Shown in pieces: positions 26,525 through 35,186 of a stretch of DNA of 64,000 nucleotides (positions are counted from its first letter, which is position 1; each line of letters opens with the position of its first letter). The notes below the pieces were generated by a model, which was not told where the DNA came from, did no database searches, and saw only the letters and a list, made by a program, of their open reading frames with translations. The translations under genes were made by a program, and so were the position numbers. Location of the stretch: NCBI GenBank assembly GCA_047600805.1, contig JASGKG010000001.1:682001-746000 (forward strand), read 5' to 3'. This DNA is from JADKHC01 sp047600805 (GTDB lineage: Bacteria > Verrucomicrobiota > Verrucomicrobiia > Opitutales > Opitutaceae).

Positions 26525-27547
26525 ATGAATCTCTGCGAAGAAACTTCGATGACCCGCCGGGCTGCCCTTAGGCTGGGCTCCAAAATCGCCGCGCTTGCCG
26601 CGGTTCCTGTCCTTGCTCAGGACGCACCACAAAGTGCGGCTTCAACGCCAAAGACGTCAACCGCGCAGCCGCTGGAAAATCCTACGACCAAATACCCGCG
26701 TCCTCCGTTTAAGGCGCAAACACAACCTTGGCCGGGATTGGCCAAACGCATGGATCCACAGCCGGACCACGGAGAGCGCACCTATTTGGGAAGTGGCCGA
26801 CTGCTCGGGCGCAAGGCACTTATTACCGGAGGCGATTCGGGTATTGGTCGCGCGGCGGCGATTGCGTTTGCGCGGGAAGGCGCTGATGTGGCGATCAATT
26901 TTCTGCCCGCGGAAGAGGCGGATGCCAGCGACGTCATTCATCTGATTCAACTCGAAGGGCGGATCGGTTTGCCAATACCAGGCGATCTCCGGAGCGAGGC
27001 TTTCTGCACAGAACTCGTCGAACGAGCTGTGCAAGGTCTGGGTGGGCTTGACATCGTGGTGAGCAACGCGGGCCGGCAGCAGAGCCGCGCGTCGATCTTT
27101 GATCTCACGACGGAGGATTTTGACGCTACGATGAAGACGAATATCTACGCGCCGTTTTGGATTATCAAGGCGGCGGTCCCGCACTTGCCGTCGGGGTCTG
27201 TCATCATCGGAACCACGTCGGAACAAGCCTATGATCCCTCAGCCGATCTCTATGATTACGCGCAAACAAAAGCGGCGACGATGAACTACGTGAAGTCGCT
27301 GGCGAAACAGCTCGCGCCGAAAGGCATTCGCGTGAACGGCGTGTCGCCAGGTCCGGTCTGGACGCCGCTGCAAGTGAGCGGTGGAGCACCTATGGACCGG
27401 TTAGTCAATTTCGGTGCAGACACAGCACTGAAACGACCTGGGCAACCGGCCGAGCTGGCGTCGATTTTCGTGCAACTTGCTGCGAGCGATGCGAGCTTCA
27501 CGACAGGAAATATCTACGGAGCTGGCGGCGGTAAAGGGCAGCCGTGA
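26525..27547 (+). CDS. YghA-like short-chain dehydrogenase with export signal
   Basis: A 340-residue SDR of the YghA/glucose dehydrogenase-like group. GRKALITGGDSGIGRAAAIAFAREGADVAINFLP is the family cofactor region; SNAG is the NNAG equivalent and YAQTK holds the catalytic Tyr and Lys. The N-terminus, MTRRAALRLGSKIAALAAVPVLAQ (from the second ATG at 26549), has a twin-arginine start and a hydrophobic core, so folded export by Tat is likely. A Pro-rich linker follows to about residue 85. Either ATG could be used. It stands alone; substrate unknown. Confidence 0.87.
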   Translation: MNLCEETSMTRRAALRLGSKIAALAAVPVLAQDAPQSAASTPKTSTAQPLENPTTKYPRPPFKAQTQPWPGLAKRMDPQPDHGERTYLGSGRLLGRKALITGGDSGIGRAAAIAFAREGADVAINFLPAEEADASDVIHLIQLEGRIGLPIPGDLRSEAFCTELVERAVQGLGGLDIVVSNAGRQQSRASIFDLTTEDFDATMKTNIYAPFWIIKAAVPHLPSGSVIIGTTSEQAYDPSADLYDYAQTKAATMNYVKSLAKQLAPKGIRVNGVSPGPVWTPLQVSGGAPMDRLVNFGADTALKRPGQPAELASIFVQLAASDASFTTGNIYGAGGGKGQP

Positions 27548-27667
27548 GGTGAAGCACGGTTGGGTCCGCCCGAGATAATACTTTGCCTCTATTTAAAAGA
27601 TCGGAGGATTCGTTACGCCGCGTGTGCGGACCCACTCCGTTGTTTAAAGAATTTGGCCCGTGGCTTC

Positions 27668-29671
27668 TCAGTTCGTAGAGGCGTTGTTGATCAGCGAAAT
27701 TGTCTGGGTGTCCTTTTGTTGGACCTCATCGAACATGCCTTTGATGCGAGAATAATACTTCTTAGCAAAGGTTAGGCTGCTGATCTTAAAGACGCGATCA
27801 TAGGTCACACAGTTTGTCTTCGGGTCAGATTGAAGCGTGGCGAGATAATATCCGACCGGGTTCATGTCGACTCCACCGGGTGTGGATGCTGTCTCGGTTG
27901 CGAATCCGGGCGGTGGAGTGATGCGAATTTCATCATGATGGGTGTACCGGTGGGTGAACATGAGCATGTTCTCGCGGGTATCGGCCGTAAAAACCGGAGG
28001 TACGCCTTTTTGGAAAACGGCGGGTTGCAATATAAGCCGCGAAGTCGTCTGCCCCGCGTAGTTCGGAATTCTAAGACGATAAGAAACTTTGAGCGGCCCC
28101 ACTGGAGCGGACGCATTTTCGATAGTGATATGGGTTAGTTCGGCAGAGGGTTGGTAGTCCGTGACGTGTTCTTGGACGATCTTTTCCTGCTCGGAACTTC
28201 CTTTGCCGTCGAAGAGATCCTTGAGTGCGGATTCCAAGTAACCGCTGTAGGTTTCCGTGACTGTCCCCTCGAGCGTACCTTCTGCGTCGACTTTCAAATC
28301 GGCTTTGCGATACAGCTCGCTCTCATCCGCGGCGGGCCCTTTGAGTGGGATGGGTGGGGCGCCGTTTTCGTCGCAATGGATCACCATCGTATCGCAATTT
28401 TGCCAACGCAGGGTGGAGTACGGCAGATAGGCGGTGCCTGGATCGAAATACTTCCAGTCTCCGCTGGGCAATCGAGCGGCTACAACAAGATCGCCCATCA
28501 TGAACAGGCCGATCGTAAGTTTAGGATTGTAGTTCACCCTTGCTCGATTGTTGCAGAAGGCGAATTTGGTTTCGATACCTGCGGCGCGAGCCAAGGAGGC
28601 GAACAGGAGGTTGATATCGTCGTGAGTGCCGCTCCCGGCGCTGAGAACGTCGGCGGCGGTTTGATTCTCTTTGAGTTTTGCCGCCTCGCGCTTCGAAATC
28701 GGCGAGTTGTCCCTCTCTCGGTTGATGATTTTAGACCGGCAGAAATCGTAGATTTTTCGGAGCTTGGCGTCAGCGGTGTCATTTTGTGATATGAGCCCCG
28801 AAAGGGCGGCACGGATTGATTGGTTCGGTTTTGCGCGATGATCTATTTCCTTGAACCATTTCCTGCTGAACGTGGACCAATATTCGTCGCTTGGTTGCTC
28901 GGTGTAGCCAAACCACCTTAGGAAAAGGATGATTCCAGCCGCCCGGTTGATGGTTGGGAGCTGAAAGGGCTCGTTTGTGTACGCCTTTAGGTTGGCCATT
29001 TCAAACGAGCATTCGCCTGCCGGGGATAATTGAAGGGGCTGATTGGGACAATTGAAACTCAGCGCGCAGACGTCGTACCCGGGAACGGGAAGCAGTTTGA
29101 TTTGATATTTAACCAATCGAATGGGGACTTCGGACTGAAATTCCAGTTGCGACCACGTGGTCGAGTGTTTCGAGACCCGGCTAAAGCGGTATTCGAGGAT
29201 CACGCCGGGTTCGAGGGCGAGCGGGGCGAACGACTTAACGTTTACCCGGAGGCCGTCAGTTTTTACGAGCGTGCGGGTGAATATCTCCGTCTGGTCGAGT
29301 TCTACGATTGTTCCATTGGGCGTGATCGTACGTGCTGCGATGAAATCGACTGAGGTGCCGTCTCCATATTCGATGTCCACCTTGGAGAATTTCTCCACGC
29401 CGCGCTGGTTAAAGATTTTCACTCTGTAATAGTAGTCGTTCTCGTAACCAAACCAGGACGACTGATCCATGTAGATTTTTTTCAGCAGAATTTCTGCGCC
29501 GGCTTCGGGATCGACCTGAGGTTTTTGCTCGGCGAGTTCGGCCTTATTAATTTCAGGCCAGAGTGAAGCGTGAAGGCGGTTCTGAAATGCGAAGCAAGCA
29601 ATCAGAGCCAAAGCCGACAATAGCGAGAACGAGACATTAAGTGCGCATCTAGGGGTAGAACGAGTTTCCAT
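27668..29671 (-). CDS. DUF3857/transglutaminase-like protein lacking catalytic Cys
   Basis: A 667-residue exported protein. After a signal peptide or anchor (about 11-36) comes a DUF3857 domain (about 60-240) and then a transglutaminase-like domain (about 285-440). In active relatives the core reads G-x-C-x-D; here it is GSGTHDDINLLFASLARAAGI, with T349 where the Cys should be, and the downstream GDLVVAARLPSG lacks the catalytic His. It is therefore likely a non-enzymatic fold used for binding. The C-terminus is a beta-rich domain. It converges on the YghA-like gene and has no operon partner. Confidence 0.85.
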   Translation of the reverse strand: METRSTPRCALNVSFSLLSALALIACFAFQNRLHASLWPEINKAELAEQKPQVDPEAGAEILLKKIYMDQSSWFGYENDYYYRVKIFNQRGVEKFSKVDIEYGDGTSVDFIAARTITPNGTIVELDQTEIFTRTLVKTDGLRVNVKSFAPLALEPGVILEYRFSRVSKHSTTWSQLEFQSEVPIRLVKYQIKLLPVPGYDVCALSFNCPNQPLQLSPAGECSFEMANLKAYTNEPFQLPTINRAAGIILFLRWFGYTEQPSDEYWSTFSRKWFKEIDHRAKPNQSIRAALSGLISQNDTADAKLRKIYDFCRSKIINRERDNSPISKREAAKLKENQTAADVLSAGSGTHDDINLLFASLARAAGIETKFAFCNNRARVNYNPKLTIGLFMMGDLVVAARLPSGDWKYFDPGTAYLPYSTLRWQNCDTMVIHCDENGAPPIPLKGPAADESELYRKADLKVDAEGTLEGTVTETYSGYLESALKDLFDGKGSSEQEKIVQEHVTDYQPSAELTHITIENASAPVGPLKVSYRLRIPNYAGQTTSRLILQPAVFQKGVPPVFTADTRENMLMFTHRYTHHDEIRITPPPGFATETASTPGGVDMNPVGYYLATLQSDPKTNCVTYDRVFKISSLTFAKKYYSRIKGMFDEVQQKDTQTISLINNASTN

Positions 29672-30333
29672 GTGTCCGATAGGGGTGAAGCGGAACGGCT
29701 GAAGACCCGGTGAGAAAATCGTATTTCGCAGCGATGGACAACATTCTTGTGGGTCGAATCACGTTGAGAACTTGTCCGGCGTTTATGGTCGAGCCGCGAG
29801 ACGCAGTCATTCGAATGTCTGAGTGTAATTGGTTTGCCTCGCCTGAAGCCGGATTGGTCACTGCAGTTCGTGCCGCAGCTTCAGCGGTGGGTTTTTCTGG
29901 GCGAACCACTGGCACGTCTCCAAAATGCGTAGACGGCTCCTTCTATCGAGCAGCGCGACGAGCGTCTTCGACTCGATGAAGGCTCACTGCAGCGGCGTCC
30001 TTTCTCCACATATCCCTGTTTTTTTGGCGCCTGTGTTTAACGGGTTTTTTAACGCCGGCGTTCGGGCAGCAAGCTCTTCCTCTCATCGAGTGCGGTGGGG
30101 CGTGTTTTTGCGCGCGGCATCGTACAGTTAGAAGCATTCGTGTTACGGTAATTCGGTTGACGAACGCCTGTGCTCTGCTAACTCACTGCAACCGTCTAGC
30201 TGTCACCGGTTGGGCGCGCCGACTTTCTTTTCCCCCCCGATGAATTGCCTTTCGTTCCGGCGTGCGGTTTTGCCGCACTATGCCTTGGCGTTGGGCGATT
30301 CAGCTTCAACTTCTTTATTCCTTTTAAGCGCGC
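29672..30333. other. Intergenic region without supported gene
   Basis: 662 bases between the divergent DUF3857 gene and the LTA-synthase-like gene. Short open frames on both strands show no family resemblance and no good starts. The only structure noted is a small hairpin, GTGCGG/CCGCAC at 30262-30278, about 55 bases before the downstream ATG. It probably holds two divergent promoters and perhaps decayed sequence. Confidence 0.5.
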
Positions 30334-32358
30334 ATGTTAAAGGTACCCCGGCTGATCCGCTGGATTGGTTCACTTTTCGTATTTTTTCTCGTTGTATTGA
30401 CCTTGCTTCGGCTTGTCGTGCTCCTCGCGTTTCTGCGGGATAACGTACCGGCCGGGCAGGTCGGCTCGGCCTTTGTATTGGGAGTTCGATACGATTTGCG
30501 CGTTGCGGCGGCCGCGTTCCTTCCGCTCTTGGTGCTGGGGAGTATTCCGGTGCTGAACCCCTTTAAGCACGTTTTGGCCCGCCGCTTTTGGTACGTTGTT
30601 CTCGGAGTTTTTGTTCTGGGGCTCTCGATTGTCTATGTTTCGGACTTTCTGCACTTCCGCTACCTTGGGCAACGGCTGAACGCGACAGCGCTGACCTTTT
30701 TGGAAGATGCAAAAATCTCAGCCGAGATGGTGTGGCAGAGTTATCCGGTGGTGCGGTTGTTTTTGGTTTTGCTGGTGGCGGTGGGGCTGCTGATGGCCGG
30801 TGTGATTTTTCTGTTTCGTCGCATTGCAGTGGTTAAGCAAGAACCGCGGCGGGCGTTTGGAATTGGCTGGTTCGTCGCTGCGTTTTTCGGATGTGCGATC
30901 GGAATTTTCGGACGCGTAGGCCAATATCCTTTGCGATGGAGCGATGCGTTCAGCGTGGGCAGTTCGGCCGCGGGCCAGCTGGCTTTGAATCCTGTCGAAT
31001 CGTTCCTGAACTCGTACACGTTTCGCACGACTGGTTTTGACCTGGCAAAGGTGCAGGCCGCTTATCCGCGGATGAGTGCCTATTTCGGCGCCACGCCCGA
31101 TTTGCAGCGGTTGGCCTACGACCGCGTGTTCGCGAAACGTACGGAGGCTCCCGCTCGCAAGCCGAACATCGTGCTGGTGATTTGCGAGTCGTTCAGCGCG
31201 TACAAGAGCTCGATGTGGGGCAATCCGCTCGACCCGACGCCCTTTTTTAAGGAGCTGTGCTCGAAGGGGATATTTTTCGACAACTGTTTTACTCCGCATT
31301 TCGGAACAGCACGCGGCGTATGGGCGACGATCACCGGTACGCCGGATGTTTCGCAGGTCGAAACGGCGAGCCGGAATCCCGCGATGGTCGATCAACACAC
31401 GATTATCAACGACTTCGACGGCTACGCGAAACACTACTTCATCGGCGGAAGTTCGAGCTGGGCCAATATTCGCGGCTTGTTGATGAACAATATTCCGGGC
31501 CTTTGCTTGCACGAAGAGGACAGTTATTCCGCGCCGCGTGTCGATGTGTGGGGTATCAGCGATAAAAATCTATTTCTCGAGGCGGATAAGGTGCTGCGCG
31601 CGGAAACGGAGCCATTCTTTGCGGTTATTCAGACCGCGGACAATCACCGCCCGTACTCGATTCCCAAGGAAGACCTCGCGGAATTTCAAAAAGTGGACCT
31701 GCCGGAGAGCGCCTGGCGGCAATATGGTTTTGAATCGTTGGCGGAGCTTAATGCCTTTCGGTATTCGGATTTCACCTACCGCAAGTTTTTCGAAGCGGCC
31801 CGCAAGTCGCCGTACTTTGAAAATACGATTTTCGTTTTTGTTGGCGATCACGGTATCGGTGGGAATGCCGGCATGATGTTTCCGGCATCCTGGACCGAGA
31901 ACCGTCTAACCGCGTTTCATGTGCCGCTCCTGTTTTATGCGCCCAAGTTCTTTGGGCCGCGACGTATTCATTCTGTGGCGTCGCAAGTCGACATCCTTCC
32001 GACGATCGCGGGCCTCGCCGACGTGCCCTACCGCACGCGGACCTTCGGCCGGGACCTGGTCAGGCAGCAGGAGATAGATGGGGGCGCGAGCAATATGGCC
32101 TTCATCATCGACCATAATGACAAGACCATTGGCATGGTTCGGCAGCAGTACTATGGCGTCCAGCATGCCGATGGCCGGTTCGACGTGAAATGGGCCGACT
32201 TTGCGAGTCCGCAGCCCGCCGATTTCAGCCCGAGTGAAGCTGAGCGGGTGTCTTACCAATCCGCCGCGAACGATTTCTACGAGACCGCACGTTTTCTTCT
32301 CCTCAACAACCAGAAATCTCCAACGGAGACTCCAGCTTCATCTGAACCCCGCCGCTGA
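30334..32358 (+). CDS. LTA synthase/phosphoglycerol transferase-like membrane sulfatase-fold enzyme
   Basis: A 674-residue inner membrane protein. Five hydrophobic helices fill residues about 8-195, then an extracytoplasmic alkaline-phosphatase-fold domain starts at about 277 (NIVLVICESFSAY, metal ligand E285). The nucleophile is T325 in FGTARGVW and the second metal site is VGDHGIGG. This is the layout of lipoteichoic acid synthases and of Gram-negative phosphoglycerol or phosphoethanolamine transferases such as OpgB. It probably decorates an envelope glycan or lipid with a head group. The next gene starts in its stop codon (TGATG). Confidence 0.9.
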   Translation: MLKVPRLIRWIGSLFVFFLVVLTLLRLVVLLAFLRDNVPAGQVGSAFVLGVRYDLRVAAAAFLPLLVLGSIPVLNPFKHVLARRFWYVVLGVFVLGLSIVYVSDFLHFRYLGQRLNATALTFLEDAKISAEMVWQSYPVVRLFLVLLVAVGLLMAGVIFLFRRIAVVKQEPRRAFGIGWFVAAFFGCAIGIFGRVGQYPLRWSDAFSVGSSAAGQLALNPVESFLNSYTFRTTGFDLAKVQAAYPRMSAYFGATPDLQRLAYDRVFAKRTEAPARKPNIVLVICESFSAYKSSMWGNPLDPTPFFKELCSKGIFFDNCFTPHFGTARGVWATITGTPDVSQVETASRNPAMVDQHTIINDFDGYAKHYFIGGSSSWANIRGLLMNNIPGLCLHEEDSYSAPRVDVWGISDKNLFLEADKVLRAETEPFFAVIQTADNHRPYSIPKEDLAEFQKVDLPESAWRQYGFESLAELNAFRYSDFTYRKFFEAARKSPYFENTIFVFVGDHGIGGNAGMMFPASWTENRLTAFHVPLLFYAPKFFGPRRIHSVASQVDILPTIAGLADVPYRTRTFGRDLVRQQEIDGGASNMAFIIDHNDKTIGMVRQQYYGVQHADGRFDVKWADFASPQPADFSPSEAERVSYQSAANDFYETARFLLLNNQKSPTETPASSEPRR

Positions 32359-33668
32359 TGTCCTCGCCTCAACCAGCTTCTTTCCGCAAATGGACGGTCC
32401 TTCCGTTCTTCTTCGGCACCTCGCCTAAAAACACTCAATCGTCGGAGCAAGTCGCCTCCCAAGCAAAGACAGCGCACAGCTTTCGGCTCAGCCGTCTGAA
32501 TCGCGCGCTCCTTATTGCAGTGACTTTGGTTGTGGTCGTGTTGACGGCCCACACCGCCCGTTTTAGCAACATGCGGGCGCCGAAGAGCATCGAAAATCTT
32601 TCGGCGCGATTAACATCTTACAAGATCGATGCCGTGCCGTTTTTCAATCGGTCGTGGGTTTCGCCCGCGGAGCACACGCCCGCTGCTCACTGCAGCTCGA
32701 TTTGCAAGCTTCCCAGCGGCGACTTGCTTGCCATCTGGTATGGGGGCACACGTGAAGGCGCTGCCGATGTCTCTTTGTTTACCTCCCGCCTTCCTGCTGG
32801 CAGCAGCGAGTGGACGCCGCCTGAGCGCACCGTCGATCGCGCCCTTGCCGAAAACGAACTTGATCGTACCGTCAAAAAAGTCGGCAACGCCGTGATTTTC
32901 CCAGATCGAGCGGGCAACTTGTTGATGGTTTACGTGAGCGTGTCGATAGGCGGATGGTCGGGCAGCGCGCTTAATGTGAAAGTTTCCCGGGACGAAGGAC
33001 GCACATGGAGCGAAAGCCGCCGGTTGACCTGTAATCCCTTCCTTAACCTGAGCTCGCTTGTCCGCAACAAGCCCATTTATACCAGCGACGGACGCATCGG
33101 CCTGCCGATCTACCACGAGATGGCGATGAAGTTCCCCCAGATGCTCTGGCTCACGCCAGCAGCCGATGGCACCGTAGCAGATTACCGGATACGCAATCTT
33201 TCCTCGGAAAACGGCTTGATTCAGCCATCACTCGTTCCGTTGGGCGGCGACCGGATCCTCATGCTCCTGCGCGACCGCCGCGCCGCGCATAGCGTGCACA
33301 CCGCCTATTCGGACGACAATGGCTGGACGTGGTCACAGGCCCAACCATCAAATTTGCCCAATCCGAACGCCGCGGTCGACGCGCTGCGCCTGCGCGACGG
33401 ACGCATTCTCATGGTCTACAACCACGCGTCGAGCGGACGCGAAAACCTAAGGCTGGCGGTTTCTTCAGATGGGGGACATTCGTGGAAGGCTGGGGCAGTG
33501 CTTGAAAACGCCGAGCGGCAGGAATTCTCCTATCCGAATCTGGTCGAAGACAGTCAGGGCCGGATTCATCTCACCTACACTTGGGAGCGGAAACGTATTC
33601 GACACGTGACGTTTAACTTGGCCTGGCTTGACCAACCGTCGTTGGCGCAGGCGGAGAGCCGTCCATGA
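32358..33668 (+). CDS. Membrane-anchored sialidase-like (BNR) protein
   Basis: A 436-residue protein with an N-terminal membrane helix (about 48-66) and a six-bladed sialidase-type propeller. Asp-box-like repeats are visible (SRDEGRTWSE, SDDNGWTWSQ, SSDGGHSWKA), and GDLLAIWYGGTREGAADV plus the IHLTYTWERKRIRHV end are typical of the predicted-neuraminidase family. It overlaps both neighbours (TGATG before, ATGA after). A true sialic acid substrate is not assured, since many members of this fold act on other sugars; the role is likely tied to the phosphotransferase-like partner. Confidence 0.87.
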   Translation: MSSPQPASFRKWTVLPFFFGTSPKNTQSSEQVASQAKTAHSFRLSRLNRALLIAVTLVVVVLTAHTARFSNMRAPKSIENLSARLTSYKIDAVPFFNRSWVSPAEHTPAAHCSSICKLPSGDLLAIWYGGTREGAADVSLFTSRLPAGSSEWTPPERTVDRALAENELDRTVKKVGNAVIFPDRAGNLLMVYVSVSIGGWSGSALNVKVSRDEGRTWSESRRLTCNPFLNLSSLVRNKPIYTSDGRIGLPIYHEMAMKFPQMLWLTPAADGTVADYRIRNLSSENGLIQPSLVPLGGDRILMLLRDRRAAHSVHTAYSDDNGWTWSQAQPSNLPNPNAAVDALRLRDGRILMVYNHASSGRENLRLAVSSDGGHSWKAGAVLENAERQEFSYPNLVEDSQGRIHLTYTWERKRIRHVTFNLAWLDQPSLAQAESRP

Positions 33669-34312
33669 TTACCCTTTCCGAAACGGCGCTCTATCTGATC
33701 GTGGTGGGCGCAGCTTTTTGGCTGGCGCTGCTGTGGCTCCGCTCTGGACTTGGACGAAAGCGGCAACTTGGGGCTCTCGATAAAACCATGGCGGGCTTGC
33801 TTGCACTTCTTCTGCTCATGATTCCGTTCGGCGAAATTCCCCTCTGGAAACGGCTCCGGTGGCTGCTGCCTAATCCGAGCTTGCCATTGGTGGGGATGAC
33901 GTGTGCCGCACTCGTGGCGCGTCTATTCGGAGCGGCGTTTTTTAAGAGGGGAGATTGGACTGCGATCTGGATCTTTGGTGCAGTTGTTGGCAGTGCGCTG
34001 TATCTTCATCAACTCGTTGCCGGTGTGACCGATCTTTATTACTGGGGGTGGGAGCGTGAGATTGCTGCCTGGGTTTTAGGAGTGCTTGCGGTGGCGTTTC
34101 TCGTTCGAGGAAACCGTCTGGGCGCTCTCCTGCTGGCGGCGCTCGTCGCCTACGGTCTGTCCGTCTTCGATTCCAGGAATTGTTGGGACTATGTGATGGA
34201 TCCTTGTTTTTGGATCACGAGTGTGGTTGCGCTCCTGGGCCGCCTCTGGTCTTTGCGCGGTCGTTCGTCCGACGATGTTCCAGTTCGCGTCCGGATTCGA
34301 GACCGCGGCTGA
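33665..34312 (+). CDS. Multi-spanning membrane protein, unrecognised
   Basis: A 215-residue integral membrane protein with about six hydrophobic helices (roughly 7-25, 43-57, 75-92, 102-120, 132-165, 183-195). There are no motifs I recognise. It overlaps the sialidase-like gene by four bases (ATGA) and ends the operon. Conserved coupling suggests that it forms a complex with, or supplies a substrate to, the two upstream proteins. Confidence 0.75.
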   Translation: MITLSETALYLIVVGAAFWLALLWLRSGLGRKRQLGALDKTMAGLLALLLLMIPFGEIPLWKRLRWLLPNPSLPLVGMTCAALVARLFGAAFFKRGDWTAIWIFGAVVGSALYLHQLVAGVTDLYYWGWEREIAAWVLGVLAVAFLVRGNRLGALLLAALVAYGLSVFDSRNCWDYVMDPCFWITSVVALLGRLWSLRGRSSDDVPVRVRIRDRG

Positions 34313-34461
34313 TCCTTCATTCTGCGCCGCAAGACGGCTCGTTGTTAAAGTGCGCCTACGCGCAGACCGTAAGCGTCGGTCCTTGCTGCTGACGTGGACG
34401 AATGCCGTCCGAAAATTTTGGTGAGAATCTGTTGAGTTGGGGAGTGGCTATTGATAGCGCC

Positions 34462-35031
34462 TCAAACCCGGAACTCAAACCACGCGGTGGCTATACCGGC
34501 GATAAGCCCGAAGAGGTGGCCTTCCCACGAAGTAGAACCACGCGCCGGAGCTACGCCGGCGAGCATGCCGCCGTAGAATATCAACACACCGGCCGCGGCA
34601 AAGAGATCGGGCGTGGCTTTGGTGAACCATGCGACAGTGAGAAGATAACCAAGAAAGCCGAAGATCACGCCGCTCATGCCGACGTGCGCGGCCTTTCGCC
34701 CCAGCAACCAAAGCAAGGCCCCCTGTAGGCCGGCAATAATCAACGCGACTCCGATGAAGTTCGATTCTCCGCGGAGCAGCACGAGCGTTCCCATCACGAG
34801 GAACGGCGGGAGATTGGCTGCGAGATGGGCGAAGTTGGCGTGGATGAACGGCGCCGTTACGATGCCGACGAGTCCGCCGGTGGTGCGCGGTACGACGGCG
34901 AGCGATTGCGCGGCTTTGGACGAACAGGCCGCAATGATCCAACCGAGAATCATCCCGATCGCCGGCCAGGAAATGTAGGTATACGGAGACTGCGTGAAGA
35001 CGCGCGTAATCCAATCAAGAGCGTTGTCCAT
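34462..35031 (-). CDS. Rhomboid-family intramembrane serine protease
   Basis: A 189-residue membrane protease with about six helices. The nucleophile is S120 in GMSGVIFG, the catalytic His is H172 in EGHLFGLIAG, and HANFAHLAANL (H69, N73) is the conserved HxxxN-type segment. The small size matches bacterial rhomboids including rhombosortases, which cut GlyGly-CTERM tails. Four proteins in this window end in such tails, which makes it a candidate processing enzyme, but no direct genetic link is visible. It lies 155 bases downstream of the patatin gene and may be transcribed with it or alone. Confidence 0.88.
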   Translation of the reverse strand: MDNALDWITRVFTQSPYTYISWPAIGMILGWIIAACSSKAAQSLAVVPRTTGGLVGIVTAPFIHANFAHLAANLPPFLVMGTLVLLRGESNFIGVALIIAGLQGALLWLLGRKAAHVGMSGVIFGFLGYLLTVAWFTKATPDLFAAAGVLIFYGGMLAGVAPARGSTSWEGHLFGLIAGIATAWFEFRV

Positions 35032-35186
35032 GACGCGACGTATGACGGATTCCCGCGCGAAGCGGAAGTAGGAAGCGTTGGAGAGCTTTCAGTATCGACT
35101 TCGCGGTGCAGGCGTGGCGATTCGATTGCCCGCGGGCTTCGATCGCGGCAGCTTCCGATTTTCCGTGAGGCCCAGCGAGCCGGGCT

